This document shows positions 23,483-33,000 of a DNA stretch of 64,000 nt, piece by piece. The translations under genes were made by a program, and so were the position numbers. Position 1 is the stretch's first letter. Every line of letters begins with the position of its first letter. The notes below the pieces were generated by a model. The model did no database searches and was not told the origin of the DNA. It was given only the letters and a program-made list of their open reading frames with translations. This stretch comes from Flavonifractor sp. An10. Its GTDB lineage: Bacteria > Bacillota > Clostridia > Oscillospirales > Oscillospiraceae. The stretch lies in assembly GCF_002161215.1 (NCBI RefSeq), contig NZ_NFMB01000002.1, positions 434,001 through 498,000 of the forward strand. The letters are read 5' to 3'.

Positions 23483-24559
23483 TTAGCTCGTAGGCAGATA
23501 GGATCTTGGATTGACGCGCTGACCGTTGATGCGCACCTCGAAGTGCAGATGGGGCCCGGTGGAGCGCCCGGTGGAGCCGGACAGAGACACAATGTCGCCT
23601 GCCTCCACAGTGCTGCCCACTCTGGCCAGCAGCTTGGAGCAGTGGGCATACAGAGTCACCATGCCGTTGCCGTGGTCGATCATCACATAGTAGCCGTAGC
23701 CGCCGGCATTGTAGGTGGCGGTGGTGACCACGCCGGGCAGAGCCGCCCGGACCGGCGTGCCGGTGGGAACGGCAATGTCAATCCCGGTGTGGCCCCTGGT
23801 CTCGCCGGTGAAGGGATCCCTGCGGTAGCCGAACTCGGAGGTGACACGGCTCTCCCAGCCGGAGCCGATGGGAGAGCAGAACCCATCCGCACCAATGAAG
23901 GGCACCTCCGCGCCTGGGATCCAGTCCTCTGTTCCGGTGGAGGAGCCGTAGCGCACCAGGTTGTAGATGCTGTCGGCATTGCTGCGGTGCTCCTCTGTGA
24001 TGGTGAGCCCGGTGGCTGCCTGGATGTTTGCCCACACGGTTTCCAGGTCTGTGATGGGGATGGCCACGGTATAGCTCTCCTCGGTCTCCACCTCATTGCC
24101 CTCCTCGTCTGTGGTGGTCACAGTCCGGGTGCGCTCCTCATAGGTCACAAAGCAGTCCACAAATTGCCGGTGGGCCCGGCTGCTGGGTACCTCGTCGCCG
24201 AAGTACAGAGCATAAAAGATGGCCTTGACCCGTATGGAGTCAAGGCCAGTTTCACCCTCGGTCACATTGTTGACGGTCTCTATATACCCGTCCAGCAGCG
24301 CAAAGCTGTGCTGCATGTCCTCCACATAGACGCGGTACTCCGCCGGCATATTGGCTGGCAGAGCACCGCCGGAGAAGCACAGTTGGAGCACGCTGTTGTT
24401 GTGATCCGCCGAGCCGCCCAGGATGGAGCAGAAGGCAGCGACAAGCAGAATCACGGGAGCCAGAATCGCCACCAAAACCCATCCAACAGCCTTGCGTCCT
24501 CTTTTATCGGACAGAACTGCGGCAGCGACCTTGGCGATGGCCGCAATGGGAGCTGCCAT
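23483..24559 (-). CDS. M23-family cell-wall hydrolase of the conjugation machine
   Basis: This 358-residue protein has one N-terminal membrane segment (residues 25-48), a central region of about 180 residues, and a C-terminal M23 (LytM) peptidase domain. Zinc ligands are visible in HTGIDIAVP (HxxxD) and HLHFE (HxH). It opens the peptidoglycan locally so that the transfer channel can pass, like the hydrolases of other Gram-positive type IV systems. Its ATG overlaps the VirB4 stop by one base (TGATG), so the two are coupled. Confidence 0.9.
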   Translation of the reverse strand: MAAPIAAIAKVAAAVLSDKRGRKAVGWVLVAILAPVILLVAAFCSILGGSADHNNSVLQLCFSGGALPANMPAEYRVYVEDMQHSFALLDGYIETVNNVTEGETGLDSIRVKAIFYALYFGDEVPSSRAHRQFVDCFVTYEERTRTVTTTDEEGNEVETEESYTVAIPITDLETVWANIQAATGLTITEEHRSNADSIYNLVRYGSSTGTEDWIPGAEVPFIGADGFCSPIGSGWESRVTSEFGYRRDPFTGETRGHTGIDIAVPTGTPVRAALPGVVTTATYNAGGYGYYVMIDHGNGMVTLYAHCSKLLARVGSTVEAGDIVSLSGSTGRSTGPHLHFEVRINGQRVNPRSYLPTS

Positions 24560-26397
24560 CAGCGACCACCCGCCGATCCAAAAAGTTTCTCTTTATGGGG
24601 CGGAGCATGCACCGCCAACAGGTGCCGGTCGCTGCCGCACTTGTAGAGGCAGACGCCCTTCTGGGGCTGCCGCACCAGCTCGTACTCGTTTTCCTCCAGC
24701 TGGAGGTTCTCCATATAGAACCGCTTGTCGGTGGATCCGGCATAGAAGATGAACTGGTGGGTGGGGATGGCAAAGAGGGGGCGGGTCAGCTCCCGGATGC
24801 CCGACTGGTCAAAGTCCTCCAGGTTCTGACTGGCCAGAATCATGCTGGACTCCTTTTTGCGCACCCGCTTGAGACAGTTGCGGATGTAAGTGACTGCCAC
24901 CGGATTGGTGAGCCACAGGTACAGCTCGTCAATAGCGGCCACCGTGTTGCCGGCGGTGAGCAGTTGGTCGGACATATAGGCCAGCACGCTGAACAGCAGG
25001 GTGTCTCTCAGGTTCTGGGCCGCATTCTCCAGCCCCTTGATACAGAACACCAGGAACCTGGACGACGAGATGTTAGTGTACCCGTTGAAGAACCGAGCGT
25101 CTGCACCCTTGCACATGGAGTGGAGCCCCAACATGAGGTCCCGGAGCATTTCCCGCGGGTAGAGCTTCAAATCCTCCTCGTGCTCATAATTCTGATAGGC
25201 CTCCTCAATGGTGTCGTAGAGGTCTGACAGGACGGGGTAGTCGGTAGGAGTCATCCGGGAGAAGTCGGTGGCGTCGCTGATGCCCCACTTCCGATAGAGC
25301 CGCTCCACCATCAGCTCCAGGGTGTCGACGTGAGGGGTATCGAAGTCCTTGTAGACCCGGAAGATGTCCCGCAGAAAGGAGATGTGCTGGGCCAGCAGGG
25401 TGCCCCGGAAGGCGGCGGGCGCGTCAGGGTCATCCGGCTCACTGCCATCGTCCCAGTGCCTGGGCTCCAGCAGATTGATGCGGATCCTGCCGCTGAGCAG
25501 ATCCACAAAGCTGCCCCCCAGGTTGCCGCACAACTCCTCCATCTCATGCTCCGAATCCAGGGAGATAACGGACTTGCCGGACTCCAGCACATTACACAGC
25601 AGGAATTTCAGCAGGTAGCTCTTGCCCTGCCCGCTGTTGCCCAGGATCAGGGCGCTGGCGTTGGTCTTGTCGCCGGTTCTCCGATCCAGGTCCACGATGA
25701 TATTGGAGCCATATTTCTCATTGCCCAGATAGAAGCCGCAGGGATCCGTCTTGCCAGAGTAGCTCATGGGGTAGAGGTTTGCCACACTGGAGGCGGGCAG
25801 GACGCGCTCGGCAAAGGCACCAAAGACGTTATGGCCCGCCGGATTGGAGGAGAGGAAGCCATCCCTCTGCCGCAGGAACAGAGGGTCCGCCCCCAGCTTG
25901 GCACGGAGCAGCATGGCATTGACCTGATCCCGCAGGGTGCGCAGCTGTTCTGCTGAATTTGCGCTCAATTCAAGAAAGACGGAGCAGTGGAGCAGGGGCT
26001 CCTGTTCCCGGCGCAGGGTGTTGATGAGGGCGGCCACATCCTGGAGCTTGGCCTCCGCTGTGACGCTCTGCTTCATGTTGTTCAGGTTGCCACGTTCCAT
26101 CCGGCTCTTGTTGGTGGCTGTGTGGAGAATGGCATTTTCCTCCGCGGCTGTGACTTGCCGGGCGGTCAGGTGCAGCGTTACGCCCCCCAGCTCTCCCAGC
26201 TGACTCAGGAGAGCCAGCTGCTCCGTCGTGGGGGGATAGCTGCGCAGAACCATCACAGAGCGGTAGGTGCCGCCCAGGATAAAGGAATCTGTGTTGAACT
26301 GTACGGCGGCAGGCGCAATGAGATCCAGGAATTCTTTGGGGCGAGGGAGTGGTGGCTGCTTTGTGCCCACTTTTTTCTTCTGCTGTTTCTTAGCCAT
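24559..26397 (-). CDS. VirB4-like conjugation ATPase
   Basis: This 612-residue cytoplasmic ATPase powers assembly and function of the conjugation channel. Walker A is GNSGQGKSYLLKF near residue 255, and Walker B and the following motifs lie around VAAIDELYLWLTNP near 500. The N-terminal 200 residues are typical of the VirB4/TraE class. The basic N-terminus (MAKKQQKKKVGTKQPP) is normal for Gram-positive members. It overlaps its upstream neighbour by eight bases and the M23 gene by one. Confidence 0.9.
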   Translation of the reverse strand: MAKKQQKKKVGTKQPPLPRPKEFLDLIAPAAVQFNTDSFILGGTYRSVMVLRSYPPTTEQLALLSQLGELGGVTLHLTARQVTAAEENAILHTATNKSRMERGNLNNMKQSVTAEAKLQDVAALINTLRREQEPLLHCSVFLELSANSAEQLRTLRDQVNAMLLRAKLGADPLFLRQRDGFLSSNPAGHNVFGAFAERVLPASSVANLYPMSYSGKTDPCGFYLGNEKYGSNIIVDLDRRTGDKTNASALILGNSGQGKSYLLKFLLCNVLESGKSVISLDSEHEMEELCGNLGGSFVDLLSGRIRINLLEPRHWDDGSEPDDPDAPAAFRGTLLAQHISFLRDIFRVYKDFDTPHVDTLELMVERLYRKWGISDATDFSRMTPTDYPVLSDLYDTIEEAYQNYEHEEDLKLYPREMLRDLMLGLHSMCKGADARFFNGYTNISSSRFLVFCIKGLENAAQNLRDTLLFSVLAYMSDQLLTAGNTVAAIDELYLWLTNPVAVTYIRNCLKRVRKKESSMILASQNLEDFDQSGIRELTRPLFAIPTHQFIFYAGSTDKRFYMENLQLEENEYELVRQPQKGVCLYKCGSDRHLLAVHAPPHKEKLFGSAGGR

Positions 26398-26977
26398 TCC
26401 CGGTCACCGCCCTTTCGCCGTCCACGTCCTCAAAGTAATCTGTGGTCACTTCATGCTGGTAGTAGACTGCCAGCAGCCGCTTCACGTCCTGTTCTTCCAC
26501 CAGCTGGACACGGACCCCGTGGTCACACAGGGCCTTTTCCAGCTGCCGCAGCCCGCGCTCGTCCGCAGCTTCTTTTTCCTCCATCCGCATGACCAGCAGA
26601 AATTCCCGTGACGAGGCGGAGGCGGACTGGATCGTCTCCAGATGCCGGATATCCTGCTGCAGCAGAGTGCGCAGAGCCGGGATGGTCTCCTGCTCCAGTC
26701 TTGCCTGGTAGAATTCCTTGTTGCGCTGGAAGGACTCTCTGGAGTCCAGGGCCAGCAGTTCCACCGCCGATTCCGCCCGGAGCAGATTGGCCAGGGCTGT
26801 GACACGCACCCGGATGCCATCCTCCGAAAGGACGGTAAGGTTGTCCGGCCGAATGAGGAAGAACACCAGCTCACCGCGGGCTGTCGTCACTCCATGGGGC
26901 GTAATCCGCTGGATCCCCATGAGCTGCCGGGTGGACTGATGCTGGCGAATTGCCAGTTTTTCTTTTCGGTTCATCAT
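26390..26977 (-). CDS. Conserved conjugation-operon protein
   Basis: This 195-residue protein, beginning MMNRKEKLAIRQHQSTRQLMGI, lies between PrgI-like and VirB4 genes, as a protein of about this size does in Tn1549-like elements. The segment GVTTARGELVFFLIRPDNLTVLSE resembles the N-terminal domain of VirB4 proteins, so it may be a detached VirB4 N-domain partner; this is inference. The C-terminal half is helical with no membrane segment. It overlaps PrgI by four bases and VirB4 by eight. Confidence 0.7.
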   Translation of the reverse strand: MMNRKEKLAIRQHQSTRQLMGIQRITPHGVTTARGELVFFLIRPDNLTVLSEDGIRVRVTALANLLRAESAVELLALDSRESFQRNKEFYQARLEQETIPALRTLLQQDIRHLETIQSASASSREFLLVMRMEEKEAADERGLRQLEKALCDHGVRVQLVEEQDVKRLLAVYYQHEVTTDYFEDVDGERAVTGNG

Positions 26978-27237
26978 GGTTCAAGCCTCCAATCATAACG
27001 CTGCTGCTGCAAAAACAGAAAGCACGCTGCCCGGCGGAGAAAGTCCAATATGCTGGAGCCATCCAAACGGATGGAGAGGAAGGCATACAGAACCGTGATC
27101 ACCAGCGGAATCATGCCAATGCCCTGACTGAGCGCCAGAACAGAGAGCAGAAAACTCACGCCGATGATGCCGATATCCCGCAGCTCCCACAGCCAGAGCA
27201 TGGGCTTGGCTCTCAGGTTTTCAGGGTAGATAAACAT
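26974..27237 (-). CDS. PrgI/VirB3-like membrane protein
   Basis: This 87-residue protein has two closely spaced hydrophobic segments (about residues 22-37 and 42-58). It has the start MFIYPENLRAKPMLWLWELRD and an aromatic C-terminus. Small PrgI-type proteins of this size and position, next to the VirB4 gene, form part of the inner-membrane platform and are counterparts of VirB3. A GGAGG site precedes ATG 27237. It is coupled to the next gene by a four-base overlap. Confidence 0.75.
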   Translation of the reverse strand: MFIYPENLRAKPMLWLWELRDIGIIGVSFLLSVLALSQGIGMIPLVITVLYAFLSIRLDGSSILDFLRRAACFLFLQQQRYDWRLEP

Positions 27238-27259
27238 TTCATCACCTCCGCTGTTCAGA

Positions 27260-28213
27260 TCAACACGGTGGTTTCATGGTCAGCCCATCATTCGAGGACT
27301 GCTGACACGGTTCCTGGCCGGACAAGCATTCATACAGAACGGGCTCAGGCTGTATTTCTCCTGTCTGGATCGGAACTAGGAAATGGGTCACTTTTGCCAA
27401 CAGCTCCTTGTCCGGGCAAGAATAGATAATGCTTCCCCGCGTATCCAGAAGCAGCCGGTCCAACGTGTCGGTCAACACGATCTCGTCTGCGCAAGGGCGG
27501 CTTCCAATAAAATTGGCGATGTCGCGCGGTGTGTCCGGGAAGCGGTATTCCGCGCAGCTGCCATTCTGATAGACTGCGGCGTACACCACGTCGCGGATGG
27601 GAATAAAATAGTCGAATTTGTCTTCCATGGCGCGGAGCTCCGGCGAACGTGATGTCATTCGCTCCCAGATATTTGGAAATTGAGCGGAGTAGTCCAGCAG
27701 GAGCTGGCCGCTGGAGATGTCGGGATGCTGAGGTAACTCACGCTGGAGTTCATTGAGGCTCTGGTCGGTCAATTTATGGTGGTTTAATGCATTGTACAGT
27801 CTGCGCCTCTCTTCCTCATCTGCAAGCGAGAGCTTTTCTGCGTATGCGTCAACGGCACAATCCGCAAAGCTCGGGAAGCTCATTTCTGCCCCAATATGAG
27901 GGTCCTTAGCCAGCGTGTCCGGGTTGTCAATGGCTGCCAAGTAGATCTCTTTCCCTTGGGCAACTAGCCAGGTCCGGAAATCAAGAAACCCATCAGAGGT
28001 AGCAGGGACACCCAGTGCGGTGCTGGCAGCCTGGAGGTCATTGCGGCATGCTGCATCGCGGTATTCATAGAAGTATAGGTTCCAGTCCAGAATGTCCTCC
28101 GGCGGTTTCTGCAACAGCTCACGATAAATTTGTTCTGCCATCATGGATTGGCTCCCGTCAGGAACAGCTTGGCGGGCGGTTTCAATGGTGCTCCAGAACT
28201 CTTCCTTGGTCAT
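27260..28213 (-). CDS. DUF4240-domain protein within the transfer operon
   Basis: This 317-residue soluble protein begins MTKEEFWSTIETARQAVPDGS, the DUF4240 start pattern, with SDGFLDFRTWLVAQGKEIYLAAIDNPDTL at about residues 85-115. DUF4240 proteins often occur near toxin immunity genes. ATG 28213 has GAGGAGG eight bases upstream, whereas ATG 28255 has none. It interrupts the order of conserved transfer genes and ends with DGLTMKPPC, a weaker version of the Met-containing tails seen at 37-45 kb. It is likely cargo rather than a machine part. Confidence 0.7.
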   Translation of the reverse strand: MTKEEFWSTIETARQAVPDGSQSMMAEQIYRELLQKPPEDILDWNLYFYEYRDAACRNDLQAASTALGVPATSDGFLDFRTWLVAQGKEIYLAAIDNPDTLAKDPHIGAEMSFPSFADCAVDAYAEKLSLADEEERRRLYNALNHHKLTDQSLNELQRELPQHPDISSGQLLLDYSAQFPNIWERMTSRSPELRAMEDKFDYFIPIRDVVYAAVYQNGSCAEYRFPDTPRDIANFIGSRPCADEIVLTDTLDRLLLDTRGSIIYSCPDKELLAKVTHFLVPIQTGEIQPEPVLYECLSGQEPCQQSSNDGLTMKPPC

Positions 28214-28258
28214 TTCAGATCCTCCTCTCGTAGAATAGATGTAACCTGATACCAACTA

Positions 28259-28298
28259 GAATGCCCCCGCCGCACAGTACAGCGGCGGGGGCATTCCC
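28259..28298 (-). terminator. Strong GC hairpin after RHH gene
   Basis: AATGCCCCCGCCGC pairs with GCGGCGGGGGCATT around a short loop. It lies between the RHH gene and the DUF4240 gene and would reduce read-through into downstream transfer genes. Confidence 0.65.
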
Positions 28299-28302
28299 AT
28301 AT

Positions 28303-28461
28303 TTACGCTTCCGGTTTTTGCTCGGCATCTTCTGCCAGCGCCCGGTGGATGCAGTCCAGAAAGAATGCCTTTTGTGTCATGTTGTATTTCTCAAGATACG
28401 CCTTGAGCTGATCCATCAGCTCCGTCGGGATTTGGAAAGCCACCGTTTTTACATTTGCCAT
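28303..28461 (-). CDS. Nested second product of the RHH gene
   Basis: ATG 28461 is preceded by AAAGGAGG with a ten-base gap and opens the same reading frame as the longer RHH protein. It gives a 52-residue product that is a complete single RHH unit (MANVKTVAFQIPTEL onward). The codons forming the site encode EKGGA in the longer protein. Either two overlapping genes fused, or the cell makes both forms. Confidence 0.45.
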   Translation of the reverse strand: MANVKTVAFQIPTELMDQLKAYLEKYNMTQKAFFLDCIHRALAEDAEQKPEA

Positions 28462-28617
28462 ATTGCAGGCGCCTCCTTTTTCATATTCGTAGTAGGCTGT
28501 GATGAGCTCTGTCATATACTGGCCCAGTGTCTTACCGGACGCCTCTTGCAACTTACGCACCTGGGCATGCAGGCTTGCCGGAATCTGGGCACAGAGGTTT
28601 TTGGTCCCTTCCGCCAT
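28303..28617 (-). CDS. Tandem ribbon-helix-helix protein with an internal start
   Basis: This 104-residue protein has two RHH-like halves: residues 1-50 (GTKNLCAQIPASLHAQVRKLQEASGKTLGQYM) and 53-104 (ANVKTVAFQIPTELMDQLKAYLEKYNM). Each has the strand-helix-helix pattern of a DNA-binding monomer. AAAGGAGG precedes ATG 28617. A second AAAGGAGG lies inside the gene just before Met 53, so the C-terminal half can probably also be made alone. It is probably a regulator of transfer genes. Confidence 0.7.
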   Translation of the reverse strand: MAEGTKNLCAQIPASLHAQVRKLQEASGKTLGQYMTELITAYYEYEKGGACNMANVKTVAFQIPTELMDQLKAYLEKYNMTQKAFFLDCIHRALAEDAEQKPEA

Positions 28618-28738
28618 TTTCTGACCTCCTTTCTCTGTCATTGCAAAGCAAGCATACCCAAATGCAAGGCATAAAGCCATTCACAAAACCCGACAAAGAA
28701 GATGCAGGCAATGCAAGCATAATATCCATAGATTTTTT

Positions 28739-29626
28739 CTACTTTGCCACCGCCTGTACAATAGTCCTAGTTGTATTGACGGCTGCTTGGGCAGTGTAGA
28801 CCGCAGACATGATGTTGGCTCTGGTAGTGGTATCCAAGCCAAAGGTACCAGCAATCCTGGGCACCTCTCCCGCGGAGAGCATCAATCCCAGCCCAAGCAG
28901 GGGATGTTCGCTGAATACCATTAGCCCGGCCACCAATATGGTCGCTTGGAGAAAGGCGGTCAGGCACAGGCCAATGACCTGCTTCATCCACTGGGTGAAG
29001 CCATCCGTGTAGCCACGTGGGATGGAGAACATGTACAGGCTCCCCACAGCGATCTGGATGAGCAGGATGCCGCCCCGCTTGAGGTTGGCGAAGAACACCT
29101 TGATCACGGCGTATGCCATCAGGATCATGCAGAAGAGAATCATAATGGGGTTTGTGCCGATCCCCCAGTTCGTCTCCGCGGCCAGATCCATCAGCGAATC
29201 AATATCCATCCCCTCCAGGACGGAGGCGCCCAGCTCACCGATTCCCAGGTGGGAAATCCCGGTGGTGAAGGTGCCTTGCAGGGATACTGATAGGGTATAA
29301 AGTCGAACCGGGACGATGGTAAACAGGCTGACCGCCAGAAATCCTTTGATGGCATTCAGAGCCACCTGTTGGAAATTCCCTCGTCCTCCGGAAGCATACT
29401 CGATCCCGCATTCAAAGCCGGCCACCACCAGGCTCACCCCATACAAGGCCCAGCCCAGTTGGGAGAAAAACTGAACCACGGCCTGAACCCACTCCAGTTC
29501 AAACAGCTCCACCCCCATATTGCCCATCTGGGCGAAGAACGCCCCTAGGAAGCCTACAACCTGGCTGTAAAACCAATCCACCAGTGCGTCCATAACAGGA
29601 TTGGCCACAAAGTCCCAGATAAACAC
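28739..29626 (-). CDS. VirB6/TrbL-like multispanning conjugation protein
   Basis: This 295-residue membrane protein has about six hydrophobic helices, at roughly residues 20-35, 50-72, 90-110, 160-180, 190-205 and 222-245. Its glycine-rich loops are typical of TrbL/VirB6 channel proteins in Gram-positive ICEs. The start is GTG 29626 with GGAGGTGAG upstream. It lies 36 bases past the VirB2-like gene stop. Its C-terminus (TTRANIMSAVYTAQAAVNTTRTIVQAVAK) is amphipathic. It forms the membrane pore part of the transfer channel. Confidence 0.8.
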   Translation of the reverse strand: MFIWDFVANPVMDALVDWFYSQVVGFLGAFFAQMGNMGVELFELEWVQAVVQFFSQLGWALYGVSLVVAGFECGIEYASGGRGNFQQVALNAIKGFLAVSLFTIVPVRLYTLSVSLQGTFTTGISHLGIGELGASVLEGMDIDSLMDLAAETNWGIGTNPIMILFCMILMAYAVIKVFFANLKRGGILLIQIAVGSLYMFSIPRGYTDGFTQWMKQVIGLCLTAFLQATILVAGLMVFSEHPLLGLGLMLSAGEVPRIAGTFGLDTTTRANIMSAVYTAQAAVNTTRTIVQAVAK

Positions 29627-29662
29627 GCTTTTGTCTCACCTCCATCTTCGTTTCCGGGGCGA

Positions 29663-30001
29663 TCAGATGCCCACAATGCCCCAAATGTACTTGGGGGCAA
29701 GAAGCACGAAGATAAGACAGACGAACAGAATGGCCGGACCCGTCCACTCAAACTGGCCGTGCTTGCGGAACTCAAAGTAGCTCAGCCCTAATTTAACAAA
29801 GAATGCGATAGCCAGGATCATGGTCAGGGCCGGAAAGACAACACTGTCCACCACGGTCTTGATTTGGGTAGCGGCATCCTTCCAGGTCTGCTGCACCGCG
29901 CCGGCCACATTGCCACTGGTGGCCATGGCCGGGATGGTGAAGAGCAGCACCAGCAGAAGCACGATAAGCATGGGCCTGGCGTACCGTTTGATAGCTTTCA
30001 T
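29663..30001 (-). CDS. VirB2-like pilin or channel subunit (DUF3852-like)
   Basis: This 112-residue protein has an N-terminal signal-like hydrophobic stretch (residues 10-28, ending AMATSG). It is followed by a polar helix and two hydrophobic segments (about residues 55-70 and 88-108), the plan of VirB2/TrbC-type subunits. GGAGGTG precedes ATG 30001. It comes directly before the VirB6-like gene. A strong hairpin separates it from the adhesin gene upstream, so it may start its own transcript. Confidence 0.65.
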   Translation of the reverse strand: MKAIKRYARPMLIVLLLVLLFTIPAMATSGNVAGAVQQTWKDAATQIKTVVDSVVFPALTMILAIAFFVKLGLSYFEFRKHGQFEWTGPAILFVCLIFVLLAPKYIWGIVGI

Positions 30002-30024
30002 TCACAACACCTCCAAAAAGTGGT

Positions 30025-30048
30025 GGGGCCATCCTTGCGGATGGCCCC
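30025..30048 (-). terminator. Hairpin after adhesin gene
   Basis: GGGGCCATCC, loop TTGC, GGATGGCCCC: a perfect ten-pair stem just after the adhesin stop. It probably weakens read-through from the surface-protein genes into the transfer genes. Confidence 0.7.
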
Positions 30049-30059
30049 TGGGTGGGTTC

Positions 30060-33000
30060 TCAATATCCGGTTCGGGGCAGAGGCTGGGAAGGCTTGTAGA
30101 CCCTGGTGACCCACCGGCTGGTGGCCATGATCCACTGTCCGTCATAGACGCCGCCCACATCCGCCTGATTGGTGAACTGAGTTCCACTGGCGAGCTGGGA
30201 GACGACAGTGCAGTAGACCTGCGGGGCCTCCACCTGCCGGAAGTTGGCGGGCACCACACCGAAGGACACCATGAACGCCGTCACATACTCGTTGGAGGCC
30301 AGCCCCAGTGCGGCGGGAGAGGCATCCAGCGTGTAGTTCTGTCTGGTGAGTAGGTTATCGTACATGGTGCGCCAGGTGCCGCCGCTCAGGTTGGTCTGGT
30401 AGACCACCTTGTAACTGCCGTTTACATTGTAGGTGCCGGTGATGATCTTATCCAGCCGTATCGCCTGAGTGGGCAGGGTATCCCGCCAATAGAAGGAGGT
30501 CAGGCTGGTGGTGGAGTTGTTGGCGATCCCGCTGAAGTCATAGCGGATAGATTGGCCGGGCATAACCTCCACGTACCCTGTCTTCTTGATGCTGACATTG
30601 GTATAGAGGCTCTTGTTGGTCATGGCAGTCTTGACGATCTGACCGGCAAACTCCAGCTCCACCTGGATAGGGGTCTTGTCCAGTCCATAAAACTCCGCTG
30701 CCTGGGCTTCCACGATTTTGTACCGGCCCAGGGGCAGGGGCTTGGAGACCGCCACACCGTTCCGGTCCGTTTTGATGGTATCTACCAGCTTCCCGGTCCG
30801 GTCATTGTAGATCTCAAAAACGGTGTTGGGAATGGGCGTCCCTGCGGGCCAGCCATTCATGCTGTTGTAATCCGCAGAAGTCTTGGTGATCTGAATCTGT
30901 CCGGTAATGGGCGTGTTTTCCCATTCCACCTCGGTGGTTTCCCCGGACTTGACATAGACGGTTTTCTTCTGGGTATCCGGGACATAGCCCTCGTTCTCCA
31001 GCTCCCGCAAATAATAGCGGCCCGCCTCCAGATCCTCGATATAGACATAGCCCCGATCGTCCGAGGTGTACTGGCCTATGGGGGTGTTGCTGCTGTCGTA
31101 GAGCAGGAAACTCACCCCGTAGATGCCTTCTCCTGTGCTTTCGTCTGTCTTATGGATGAGGATACCTGAAAGTGCCCGGTTGGTGATCGTCAGTTTGCTG
31201 GTCTTACCGTCCTTCACCTCGAAGTAGTGAGGGGTATCATCCAGCTTATAGCCCTCCGGAGCTGTGACCTCCAACGCATAATAAGCGCCATCCTCCAGGG
31301 GAAGGAACGCTCGGCCATTCTGATCGACAGTCACGGTATCCACCAAGGCATCATCCATTTTGCGGATCTCAAAGGTTGCGTTAGCCAGCCGCTGGGTCTT
31401 GTCCGCCTCATCCACCTTGATGATCTCCACGCCGCCCACAGCATTGTTATAAAATCGGATCGTCTGGGTGTCATTGGGGTTAATAGTGACGGTCTGGCTC
31501 TGGCTATCCGGGTTGACGGTGTACCCAGGCACACTCTCAAGTTCAGTCACTACTACAGTTCCAGAGATCCCGGACAGGATGACCTTTCCTGTGGAGTCAG
31601 AATAATAGATACCATTGCTGGACAACGTGCCTCCTGCGGCGTCCACATACTGCCCATTGGCGTACTTAATCTCAAATTTGACGCCCTCCAGGGGGACTTC
31701 CGTAGAGCCGTTCCGTCCCCACTTTTCAATTACCAGATTGCCCATCGGTTTGTTCCGAAATTCCAATGTCGTGGTCTGGCCGGCCTTGATCTGGGCGGTC
31801 TGGGGGGTGTCATCCAGGAGGAAGCCCTCTTTTGCTTTGACCTCCTTTGCGACCAGTGTGGTGCCGGGATCGATGTTATCAATGAGGATGGTGCCTGCCG
31901 AATCGGTGGTGAAGTAGCCATTGCTGTTGCCGACCACAGTGCCATCACTCTCGGTCACGAAGAACTGCACATCGGAAATGGGGCTATTGTCCGCACTGGA
32001 AACCTTTTTGATGAGCAAGGAGCCCTTGGGGCTATTGCCGAAATAAACCTGTACGACCTCCTGCTCCTCGCCGGACAGATAGACTGTCTGGGGCGGAGTG
32101 TCGATGACGTGGGTGCCATCGCTGGAGAGTTCCTCGATGATATAAGTGCCCGGTTTACAGCCCGTGACGGTGAAGGAGCCGTTGGCCGAGGTGCGGTAGG
32201 TGCCGATGACCGTGCCGCCGGTGCCGCTGGTGTTACCCGAGAGATACCGCACCTGGAACACCGCGCCCTCAATGGCCTGCTCCGGGTGGACACTGTCATA
32301 CTTCCACACGACGATAGCGGAGTTGGGCCGGTTGTAGATGCGGAAGGTGTGTCCCTCGCCGGCCGCGATGAATGCCTCCTGCTTGCTGGATTCCGTCAGG
32401 CTGAACCCCTTCGGCGCCTCCAGTTCCTCGATCCGGAACCAGCCGTCCCGGAGGGAAATGTCCGGATCACTGAGCACGATGCGTCCCTCTTCATCCGTGT
32501 AGAACACGCCAAGGTCGTTGTACTCTCCGGTGGATGTGTTGTTGCTGGCGTACCAGACCTGCACGGGGACATTGGAGAGCGGATCATGGGTGATCTCGTT
32601 TTCCTTGATGATCTCGATGGTGGGCCGCTTATGATTCTCAAAGTATACGTCCCGATCCCTGTTGGGATAGAGCGTAACCAGCTGGGATTCCTCCGCCAGC
32701 AGATAGGGCTCCGGCACCGACTTTTCGACGACCTCTACCACGCCGGGCAGCAGATTTTCCACCACTGCGATGCCGTTTTCATCGGTTTCCGCCTCGGCAA
32801 TGGAATGACCATCTGCACCCTTCACGAGAAAGACGGTATGGGGGACCGGCTGTCCGCTGTCCGCGTCCCGCTTATGGATGATCAAATTGGGGCGTTTTTC
32901 ATTGGTCAGGGTGATCGTGCTGGTCCGCCCGGGGAACAGTTCCACATGATACTCCTTGGGATCCAAAATGTGGTTTTCCAAAGTGGACTGCTCTTTTACG

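Noticed and set aside
24423-24752. Plus-strand small frame at the VirB4/M23 junction
   Set aside because: It lies opposite the overlapping starts and stops of two well-supported genes and has no ribosome site.
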